DNA of 64,000 bases from NCBI GenBank assembly GCA_938038445.1, contig CALHRZ010000004.1, forward strand, positions 62,001 through 126,000. Reading direction: 5' to 3'. Source of the DNA: an uncultured bacterium. Its GTDB lineage: Bacteria > Verrucomicrobiota > Kiritimatiellia > CAIKKV01. How positions within the stretch are numbered: position 1 is the stretch's first letter; each line of letters begins with the position of its first letter. The notes beneath the pieces were generated by a model. That model searched no databases. It was not told where the DNA came from and was given only the letters and a program-made list of their open reading frames with translations. Shown here in pieces: positions 36,901 through 42,547 of this stretch. Both the position numbers and the translations under genes were made by a program.

Positions 36901-37768
36901 TTTTGCGAAGATTATTAACAGAATCGTCCAAAATAATACCTTCTGCGCTGAGGTGAAACGGTATGCCGTTCAGCGTATAGGGAGAGGAGCGATGGCCGGG
37001 GCGGAGAGTGGGAATGAGGTAGAGCGTCAGTTCAAAAAAGCGCAAAGGGCGAAGCCGGTTATCGCAGAGTCCGGGGGGTGGGCCGCTGGGGAGCGCGGGG
37101 CTGTGTTCGCATCGGAGGTCGGCCAGGAGATCGCGGTTTTGCCAGCGCAGATCGGGTGTAAAAGGGACGTGCCGGCGGGGGTTGTTTTCCTGGACGGCGC
37201 GGAATCGGACGGCGTAGCAGGGAATGTCGAGAAATTTTCCTGAGCGGCGGTAACCTTCGGGAAGAACGTCGAGTGAAATATCGCCCGGCGTGAGGAGGAG
37301 TTTGTCCGTTGGTTCGATGGCTGCTTGAGCGTGACGGAGATGGCGCGGACCGATTTGGCGAAGGGCGATGCCTTCGAAGATGCGGTTGCGATAGAGAGGG
37401 TCCACTTCGTCGCAGACCCTGGAAAGAGCGGGATCATGTGGTTTTGCCTCGGCCAGTTCGGTCATTAGGGCATCGAGCGCCGGATGGTTATCCTGGGGCC
37501 GGGAAAGATCGGTTGCGGCGGAGGGCTGATGGGGCGTATTGTGGATGGGGGTTAAGGGGAAAAGAGGGCGATCGCCGATCCGGACGTCACTCAGCCAGTC
37601 GGTGACGATCAACCCGTCGAATGGCGAGGAGCGGAAGTCCGTGGGTTGGCTGACGAGGGGATGATCGGGTTGGTCGGCGGCGACGAGCCGCAGGAAGGGG
37701 GGCACTGTTTCCTTGGCGGAAAGGGTAGAAACACCCAAAAGCCATATTGCGGCAGCAAACGATCTCAT
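30905..37768 (-). CDS. Giant secreted multidomain carbohydrate-active protein (2287 residues)
   Basis: The start at 37768 gives a signal peptide (MRSFAAAIWLLGVSTLSA). The frame extends 178 codons further upstream, but that part lies over the next gene and is low-complexity S/P-rich, so it is rejected. No Shine-Dalgarno is visible, so coupling to the upstream gene is likely. In order I see beta-domains to about 640 and a barrel-like region (about 670-970; FGVRYLPHGVWGMDGQ, YLSFIPVGWFRSPDYYPPLY). Next come a beta-galactosidase-trimerisation/GATase-like domain (about 970-1070; GFVANGGHIFKDP), further beta-domains, a PQQ-like propeller (about 1590-1940; HLFAAGDNLVLGLDREGRTR) and a C-terminal discoidin-like binding domain (about 2150-2287). 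The likely role is attack on a complex glycan. Catalytic residues cannot be assigned with confidence. Confidence 0.65.
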   Translation of the reverse strand: MRSFAAAIWLLGVSTLSAKETVPPFLRLVAADQPDHPLVSQPTDFRSSPFDGLIVTDWLSDVRIGDRPLFPLTPIHNTPHQPSAATDLSRPQDNHPALDALMTELAEAKPHDPALSRVCDEVDPLYRNRIFEGIALRQIGPRHLRHAQAAIEPTDKLLLTPGDISLDVLPEGYRRSGKFLDIPCYAVRFRAVQENNPRRHVPFTPDLRWQNRDLLADLRCEHSPALPSGPPPGLCDNRLRPLRFFELTLYLIPTLRPGHRSSPYTLNGIPFHLSAEGIILDDSVNNLRKTGPFALEWILPAPQPSEPPPRLPVAPAAPGSLTLQFEKEESSEQLWIPRTHPHVGIRTPNARTITSIAFELPSYAHRWTNARAIAWIDPSGSPELHLLAVPPAETTRDGTLRVSWTRWTAHQSLPPDPELALRLDPIRALSSSATGILRRTFHKGDGLYECAIGDLTPGLYALRLPDHLPDSLPEPLIVCLLNTAVRGSLTLHTRHNRCDYRQDEFIELFLTARTAEPTDKTRVEIRLADSIGRTSVVGHITLPPLDGSQRRTRFATLPAAQLQPGAYRLVPFSPDGRWIGHETRLLIHALEPPTTWEGFATRICETGPFRTPLGLCSTHMLQQSPAETLQTPEERERWIGQHRLPSSTRAACLSDPFFPPLDLTDSYTETEQALASALRFGVRYLPHGVWGMDGQTANWNPLHSYTEGLDWMRRMYGLRAQIHREFASFGGFFMNWYPGLHPHYEHHPPRAGFAEFQAAALQQAIRNAQGSLPEGWSWTKETGFTLLQPDGSTATEREILKSGPAHPLFTSAAFQSLVEWKVRGQQRRTQAFAEAYAAWTESARTLGNWNYLSFIPVGWFRSPDYYPPLYFATLPRAGIHAYTDWQVDPFQELFGIDYYGAGSGKPPWVQAFSGDRNFHIRQALLSMARGAWGVGLDAKTFVPSGRFGEEIRQLAGLLHRYGPYAMTLHPESTVAILRSFRQETADTGDFQGSGGRNGMIWFTGLQGELYALYYNLLRSGRPAAFITEEQIAAGQLSRYQALFLHRQRMPLPPEVMKQLHGFVANGGHIFKDPLTAPDYPGETVTLEPDESVQPEVGSSRHPIGQRYLWMLRNYLQCRNRLEAILARLPPPHVRSDHPHLVTASMAGRETALVVAINDTLVPPAVHTAEASWFVQGFTLARKGSLLFNRPYVVYDVTEGGTETRLSESATRQDAHWVYPVAFQHSEGRILILTDRPIRKVQIHATIYRQTLQDVLQITPSVLDESGIPFADPLPFELTLRDPHGRPLKQVYRAAGPDHPVSLTLGRNAAAGTWTLRARELVTGREAVWTFALPETPAVTLRQDQEGRLLIRRPNEMERFLQEKSAFVILLDEGQPDFFRQEAERLAQTLRTAGKQCDVQTLDPFAVHDLPLRWRRTAYDESVWRHVTNGTLLAARRGLQTVSYNDASYYDHPDSGYQQPGPRFALFRDAILMGTPANHRLIADLHEQLGIGATTDFPGPGAAIVQTVWEAFAPRFDALSIQAEDAKGLEAVRDWINTQLKQKRSPPQAREAETLIAAAKSSLSEILQPLPNVQKYGFGTPIQQIQPLDSNRLLVSLSGVTVAGPAHFLLETDSGRIAQTISDVFGSLEPVGVQRFVQRWRDRLVFRNADFQPTLQLLGPLANGIVVDPHTGHLFAAGDNLVLGLDREGRTRWVRDFRFDIRNEADFLKPLRLKIQALSEDGRALLVSGWRPRFYGRDLVGYEDPALFFIAAQNGEIVWKRNGILILNTACQLMPNGIVACHAGQLRESPRPLLFFLNEQGEPVRQIPLAQPVARIHTFKSFPIAVLEFQNDAPPQILQLDSAHIMALPVPGPVRSVWTMEEQLVVSTWDGVLHRFDPNLLPKKIVALPSSAGALLRRDDGKGWVVGTDSGQILGLTEEWTVAYETDLNRFNEMKSEASWTARWLGELPAETPEHWIELQPPDAPTLFEQVQRVADVSLLPVPFPPPGETIPLSRPPKSLALDIQQPCRPAQTILLSFRQRVRTSDPELCRWEVTTSFPNRPEPLRFQLSASRSWEERIVSFRTPEDAAWFRLTLSPQAPVDPSHARFEVERLQIGALRFRTPNLLLAQTPSVRANASEGQTPPLADPPDFRLSIPWISHLARAMGQTEQPPPIRIPWAIVADGKLEGQESSWIGKPVPQGIFCDRAEMAITFKRPKRLAAVALYHDGSAPERITRKFAVFARTGKETKLLGAETDNRNPYTLFTFEPVEAQSLLYLWAGSPDGHARLLEIEAYGPEQFSEDLLNLLP

Positions 37769-37790
37769 GAGGCGTTGGGGGGATGGGGGT

Positions 37791-39113
37791 TTATGGGTAT
37801 TCGAATCCGCAGGCGACGTACACCTGGGCGCGGCCGGTGAAATCGGATTGGAAGACGACGAATCGGCCGTCGGGGGAGAGAACGGGATGGGCGTGGGAGC
37901 GCTGTTTCTTATAGGAGGAGCGCGTAAGGAGGAGGTAACGTGGCTCCAGCCACGGGTCATCGCCTGGCGTTTCCCGGTAGGTGGCGATCCAGAGAAAGGA
38001 GAATTTGCCTTCGTTATAGCCGTCGGTGTCGCTGACGAAATGTCGGCCTGAGAGGTCGCAGGCGAGATGGCAGGAATCGGCGCGGGCGAGTTTCCGGCTG
38101 AGGTCGATGGGTTGTGGGACGCCGGGGGCGAGTTGGCCGCGCCAGTAGTCGGGGTGATGTCGGCCGCCGGGAAGTCGGATGGGCAGGGCTTCGAAGACGG
38201 GAGCGCGCCAGCGGCCGCCGCGCAAGTCGTAGAGACCGCAGAAAATCGTCCCGCCTGTTCCACGGAACCCGTTATGTCCTCCGGAAATGAGATCCTGGCC
38301 ATTCCCGATCGGAATCATGCGCCAATCGGCGCCATCGTCTCGAACCACGTGATGCAGGGTGATTGAGCCTTGGCCTGGCGGGAAAGGGGGCGGCATGTTT
38401 TGCCAGCGCCAGGATCCGTCGGGCGGGGTCAGCCAGGAGCCGTCGGAAAGGCGACCGTCCGAACCCATGACCGAGACGTCATAAGGGGCGGCGGGATTTT
38501 TGGAATACTGGCAATGCATATTGCGGAAGCCGTTTCCGAATTCGATCGGCCACCATTTTCCTTCGGACAATTCGAAGACGTAGGCGCCCCAGGGAGCGCC
38601 TTCGGTTTTTCCGTCGCCGAGCCAGACGCCGAACAGGAGGCGACGGCTATCGCAGGAGATTGTGAGACAACCGCGAATGGTGAAGGGGGCGGGTGCGGTG
38701 CACACGGGAGTTTGGGTTTGGTCGGAGAGTCGGAGGCGGGAAAGTTCGATCTGGTCTTTTTTTCGTTCAAGGGTGTAGACATATTTTCCGTCGGGGGCGA
38801 GAACTGCGCCGCAGAAACCGGTTGAACTGTTTCGGAACGCCTCGATTCCCTGGGCGTTTTTTTCGTATTCCACCAGCGGTTCGATGGCGAAGTCGTTTTC
38901 CGTATCGCAGAGCCAAAGGCCGGCCTTGCGGGAGCCGTCCGCGCTGGGTAGGCGCCAGAAGACGAAACGTTTCGAATCCGAGGTCCACGAATTGCAATCC
39001 ATATAGACGTTTTCGCTGTCGCGAGAATCATCGGTTGCGATTTGGACCACCCGGAGTCCGGGAGGACTGACAGGGGTTGTGAACTCATCGCGTTGTTGGG
39101 CTTCTTTGATCAT
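37791..39113 (-). CDS. Oligogalacturonate lyase-like seven-bladed propeller (PL22-like)
   Basis: A 440-residue protein without a signal peptide, hence cytoplasmic. TolB-like propeller repeats are clear (WTSDSKRFVFWRLP, LAPDGKYVYTLERK, LSPDGRFVVFQSDFTGRAQV). The end SHAHPVLSPDGRFVVFQSD is very like oligogalacturonate lyase, where a His cluster binds the catalytic metal; histidines at LHHVVRDDGADW and RSHAHP are candidates. PL22 enzymes split unsaturated digalacturonate from pectin. It ends 22 bases before the giant secreted protein on the same strand, so the pair is probably co-transcribed. The substrate could be another uronate disaccharide. Confidence 0.7.
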   Translation of the reverse strand: MIKEAQQRDEFTTPVSPPGLRVVQIATDDSRDSENVYMDCNSWTSDSKRFVFWRLPSADGSRKAGLWLCDTENDFAIEPLVEYEKNAQGIEAFRNSSTGFCGAVLAPDGKYVYTLERKKDQIELSRLRLSDQTQTPVCTAPAPFTIRGCLTISCDSRRLLFGVWLGDGKTEGAPWGAYVFELSEGKWWPIEFGNGFRNMHCQYSKNPAAPYDVSVMGSDGRLSDGSWLTPPDGSWRWQNMPPPFPPGQGSITLHHVVRDDGADWRMIPIGNGQDLISGGHNGFRGTGGTIFCGLYDLRGGRWRAPVFEALPIRLPGGRHHPDYWRGQLAPGVPQPIDLSRKLARADSCHLACDLSGRHFVSDTDGYNEGKFSFLWIATYRETPGDDPWLEPRYLLLTRSSYKKQRSHAHPVLSPDGRFVVFQSDFTGRAQVYVACGFEYP

Positions 39114-39261
39114 TCCCTTGTTCTCCTTCTCATGGGAACCGTGTGTTAGTCACTGGCAAACCATCGGATAGGTCGAAACCCTTGTGATCGTCCCTACAGC
39201 TTCGATCGCGTGTTCGAGTTCCCAAAACCCCTGAGTAAAGAAGGTATTCTTTTTTTGGCGA

Positions 39262-41160
39262 TCAACGGAGCTGAATGAGCACCCCCTGTCGAGCGTCTTG
39301 AACGGAAAGGAGCAGTTGACGGTTCAGATTATCTTGGACGAGTTCGTACCGTTTGCGATTGGATGGGACCGCACCCAACGCCAGGGTTCCGGTTTCCGTA
39401 CCGGTCCAGGTGGCCAAGGTATAGACGCCATTCGTCAAACCGAGGTCCACGATATCCACCATTCCGCCGGTAAAATCGGGGTTGCCGTTAATGACGAGTC
39501 GAGCGGTGGAAAGGTTGTTATTTGTCAACCCAAATTCGAGTGTGCCGGAGACCGTAAGGTTGGTCCGCGCATATTGGATGTTGCCGTGCAATCCGAGTCG
39601 GCCTTGAACGGTATGGAGGGGAGACAACTCGCTGAAGATCGGGTTGCCGGCACCGGTTTTGCTGAGGGTAACCGTGGCGTCCGGGCCGATCGTCGTAATG
39701 CCGGCATTTGCAGGGTCCAGATTCAAGACGGCGTTTGTCGTTCCTGCCAGCAGTTTCCATGTGCCGCCGGTTAAAACCCCCGCACCATTCCATTGGGGGA
39801 CCGTGCCTTTGCTATCAATGGTCAACGTCGAACCGTTGCGCACTTCGATTGTGCCGACATTCGAAAAGGTCTGATTGGAGTTCGCCATCACGATCGTTCG
39901 GCTGCCGGCTTCCGAGATGATCAAACCGCTCGAGGCGTTCACGAACGTGCCGGAACCTGAGCCGGTGCCGTCCATCCGAACGGGATTGGCAGAAGGGCCT
40001 GAAAAGAGCAGGGTTCCCTGGTTTTCGAGGGTGCTACCGTGGCGGATATACCAATCCGCGTTTGCGGCATGCGTCATCGAAATGCCTTCGACAATCCGAA
40101 CGATTCCCGTTCCGCCGATGGATACGTATTGGGTGGTGGTCCAGACGGTCGGGGAGCGGAATTCAAACACGCAGTTCGAGCCGAAAGAGATGGTGTGCCA
40201 GGTTGTCTTTCCTCCCCAGAGCAGCGGCCCTCCAGAGAAATCCACAAAGGCGACGGTATTTGAAGGGATGATGATGTTCATTCCGAGGCGGACTTCGCTA
40301 TTTGGGGCGATAATTCCCTGATACTGGGGCGCCCTGCCGCCGAGCAAAATGCAACCGCTGGAAGCCGTCTCGAAGAGCGTTCCGGTGGAAGTGAAGGTTT
40401 GGCCGAACGCGGCGGAGTTATTGATCTGGACGATGCCGTTGCTGACGGCGCGCAACGTTCCCCCGCCGTCGTGCAATTGAACTTGGATATCGAGGGTTGC
40501 ATTGCTTGCCATCAAAATTCCCGAAACGCTGTTGCTGAGTCCCACATCGGTGGTCGTCGTTTGGTACATAATCTTTCCGTTTCCGCCGTTGGCCGAGAGA
40601 GTCCCGTGATTGATGAGGCGGGACGGCCCTATGCCATATTGCCGCAGATAAATGGCGCCACCGTTGGTGAATAGAAGGCTTCCCTGATTGATCAGCGCCG
40701 TTTCTTGGGCCGTGTAGGCATCCCAGAAAAGCGACTGGTTGCAGGCATGCAAAAGGGTCCCCTGGTTGATGAAAGGGTATCCATGCCCTTGAATGACCAC
40801 ATAGCCAGGCGCATTAAAGGTGAGGGTGCCTTCGTCGAGGGTGAGTGTGTTGAACAGTCGCCAAACGGGGTTGATGTTTCCAGCGGTCTCATTGAGGCTT
40901 CCACCTGAAAAAGCCTGCGGAAGATTGGTCACGATCACCAGATGCTTGAACCGAGCGGAATCTCCGGAAATAGGATAGGTGTTGGTCGGCGACCCCGAAA
41001 CGACATCCCAGGTACCGATGCCGGGGGTGTTGTCCGTGTCCGCATGCCAAAGGTTTGCGGCTACGCGGGTTTCAAACACCGCAGCCTGAATCCCGCACGT
41101 CAGGATCAAAAAAACTGTGCCCACCGACATTCGCCTGCTGATTCCTGTTTTGCTTTTCAT
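39262..41160 (-). CDS. Second secreted beta-solenoid protein (beta-strand-repeat type)
   Basis: A 632-residue protein; the ATG at 41160 has AGGAGGA about 9 bases upstream and a signal peptide (RRMSVGTVFLILTCGIQAA). The N-terminus carries the NLWHADTDNTPGIGTWDVV pattern of autotransporter-associated beta-strand proteins. The body is a long series of N/G/T-rich strands (LINQGSLLFTNGGAIYLRQY, TLENQGTLLFSGPS, FSNVGTIEVRNGSTLTIDSK), the pattern of a right-handed beta-helix. It ends RQGVLIQLR, much like AGALILIR in the protein at 911-2740. No PEP-CTERM anchor or outer-membrane barrel is present. It lies between the LacI gene and the PL22-like gene on the same strand, so a role in binding or presenting glycan is plausible. 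Confidence 0.72.
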   Translation of the reverse strand: MKSKTGISRRMSVGTVFLILTCGIQAAVFETRVAANLWHADTDNTPGIGTWDVVSGSPTNTYPISGDSARFKHLVIVTNLPQAFSGGSLNETAGNINPVWRLFNTLTLDEGTLTFNAPGYVVIQGHGYPFINQGTLLHACNQSLFWDAYTAQETALINQGSLLFTNGGAIYLRQYGIGPSRLINHGTLSANGGNGKIMYQTTTTDVGLSNSVSGILMASNATLDIQVQLHDGGGTLRAVSNGIVQINNSAAFGQTFTSTGTLFETASSGCILLGGRAPQYQGIIAPNSEVRLGMNIIIPSNTVAFVDFSGGPLLWGGKTTWHTISFGSNCVFEFRSPTVWTTTQYVSIGGTGIVRIVEGISMTHAANADWYIRHGSTLENQGTLLFSGPSANPVRMDGTGSGSGTFVNASSGLIISEAGSRTIVMANSNQTFSNVGTIEVRNGSTLTIDSKGTVPQWNGAGVLTGGTWKLLAGTTNAVLNLDPANAGITTIGPDATVTLSKTGAGNPIFSELSPLHTVQGRLGLHGNIQYARTNLTVSGTLEFGLTNNNLSTARLVINGNPDFTGGMVDIVDLGLTNGVYTLATWTGTETGTLALGAVPSNRKRYELVQDNLNRQLLLSVQDARQGVLIQLR

Positions 41161-41343
41161 GGGTATTTCCTCCTACTTCCTGCTCGGATGACCATTTCCT
41201 TTTTCATCCTTGAAAGGGACTGTGGGGTTCCGTACGCGGCTTGTTTTGGAAAAAGAGAGCGACGGACGGGTACGCGGGACGGTTGAAAGCCGCATGCTCC
41301 GTGCGGCGCCTTTGCGTGATGAGGAATCTCGGAGTGGATGGTT

Positions 41344-42408
41344 TCATGTTTCTTCTGGGAGATGAGGCGGTGGGGCGCTGAGGGTACGGCCAAGGATCAG
41401 CTGGCCATCGAGGACGACTTTACGGCGGAGCGCGGTGGGATGCTCGAGTCGCCAATGAACGAGTCGGACGGCTTCCGCGCCCAGCTCTTCCAATGGGACG
41501 GCGATGGTTGTGAGGGGGAGGGTTTCGCGCAGGCGGGAAGGGAGGGCGCCATCGAATCCTGTGATACTCAGGTCTTCCGGGACGCGGAGGCCATGTTGGA
41601 GAGCAGAACGAACGGCCAGTTCCGCCATGAAGTCGTTATAGGCCGCCAGGGCCGTGAAGGGGGGGATTGTGCGGCCGGCCATTCGGAACCGGGTGAAGAT
41701 CTCGTCGAGGAGGTCTTTTGTAGAGTCATCGTTGCAGACGAAGGGGCGCAGGAAGGTCCACTCGGCGGGGATATCGCCGCCGGTTTCTGCCAACCCTTGG
41801 CGGAGGCCACTGAGCCGTTCGCGCGCCAGGTGGGTGTCGGGGCCGATAAAGGCGACGCGACGGTGGCCTTTGGCAGCAAGGAGGCGGCCGAGGGTGAGGC
41901 CGCCGGCCGCGTTATCCACAGTGACGAGATCGGCGCCGGGGACCTCGTAGAGGATACTGACCCATGGGATAGGGCTAGGGAGGACGCCGCGGGCCATTTC
42001 GAGGTCGCCGAGCATTCGGATCATGCCGTCCACCTGGTGGCGAAGGACGATGCGGGGAAGGGCGCCGTTGATGTGGGTGAGGATAACGACTTCGCAGTTA
42101 GTTTGGTGCGCTTCCTCGTTCATTCCGCGGAGCAGGCGTCCTCCGAAGCCGAAGGGATCATCTTCGTCCACGACGATGGCACAGATGACATCGGTTCGTG
42201 GACGAACGCCGTTTGCGCGTCGGCGCATCATGCGGGCTTCGAAATTGGTAGCATCGGGAACATAGCCGCATCGTTTTGCTTCGGCGAGGATGCGGTTGCG
42301 GAGGGAATTGTTGACTTGGGGCAAGCCTCGGATGGCTCGGGAGACGGTGACTTGCGAAACGCCGAGTTTTCGCGCGATCATGGTCTGTGTGACAGTAGGG
42401 CTTTTCAT
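41344..42408 (-). CDS. LacI-family transcriptional repressor
   Basis: A 354-residue LacI protein. The ATG at 42408 places the helix-turn-helix at residues 5-27 (TMIARKLGVSQVTVSRAIRG) as usual; the frame continues upstream into the promoter region without similarity. The sensor domain shows GLTLGRLLAAKGHRRVAFIG and SITGFDGALPSRLRETLPLT, the ligand-pocket and dimer regions. It is divergent from the secreted glycosidase-like gene at 42548. Matching palindromic operators cover the predicted start of transcription of both genes, so it very probably represses itself and that gene, and perhaps the solenoid and PL22-like genes downstream of it on its own strand. Confidence 0.92.
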   Translation of the reverse strand: MKSPTVTQTMIARKLGVSQVTVSRAIRGLPQVNNSLRNRILAEAKRCGYVPDATNFEARMMRRRANGVRPRTDVICAIVVDEDDPFGFGGRLLRGMNEEAHQTNCEVVILTHINGALPRIVLRHQVDGMIRMLGDLEMARGVLPSPIPWVSILYEVPGADLVTVDNAAGGLTLGRLLAAKGHRRVAFIGPDTHLARERLSGLRQGLAETGGDIPAEWTFLRPFVCNDDSTKDLLDEIFTRFRMAGRTIPPFTALAAYNDFMAELAVRSALQHGLRVPEDLSITGFDGALPSRLRETLPLTTIAVPLEELGAEAVRLVHWRLEHPTALRRKVVLDGQLILGRTLSAPPPHLPEET

Positions 42409-42416
42409 TGGCAAAC

Positions 42417-42434
42417 GGTGACTACGTAAACAAA
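42417..42434. promoter_or_regulatory. LacI operator candidate O2 (over the lacI start region)
   Basis: Centred on TACGTA. Its left half GGTGACTAC matches the ideal half-site GATGACTAC of O1 at eight of nine positions, while the right half is degenerate. It overlaps the end of the predicted lacI -10 (42433-42438) and the expected transcription start. Confidence 0.5.
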
Positions 42435-42461
42435 AATACGAAATGGCGTGGAAAAAGGCAA
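42433..42461 (-). promoter_or_regulatory. Putative lacI promoter
   Basis: Minus-strand TTGCCT (42456-42461), 17-base spacer, TATTTT (42433-42438), about 25 bases from the ATG at 42408. Operator O2 overlaps its start-of-transcription side. Confidence 0.55.
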
Positions 42462-42485
42462 GAGAAAAAACTTTTTCTTTTTTTC

Positions 42486-42514
42486 TTGTCACCATCCTCC
42501 TGCTTTTGTAGGAT
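42486..42514 (+). promoter_or_regulatory. Putative promoter of the secreted glycosidase-like gene
   Basis: TTGTCA (42486-42491), 17-base spacer, TAGGAT (42509-42514), about 33 bases before the ATG at 42548, with operator O1 starting four bases downstream. Confidence 0.6.
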
Positions 42515-42517
42515 AGC

Positions 42518-42535
42518 GATGAATACGTAGTCATC
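42518..42535. promoter_or_regulatory. LacI operator candidate O1
   Basis: GATGAATACGTAGTCATC is an 18-base palindrome with one mismatched pair and a central CG, the form favoured by LacI-family repressors. It covers the predicted +1 of the rightward promoter. The 10-base core TACGTAGTCA (42524-42533) recurs exactly, inverted, at 42419-42428 in O2. Confidence 0.65.
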
Positions 42536-42547
42536 AGGAGTGAACCG

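Noticed and set aside
37769-38302. 178-codon upstream extension of the giant secreted protein
   Set aside because: It lies wholly over the PL22-like gene in another frame, is S/P-rich without similarity, and would remove the clean signal peptide at 37768.
41289-41307. GCCGCA/TGCGGC hairpin between lacI and the solenoid gene as terminator
   Set aside because: Six-base stem but no T-run on either strand.
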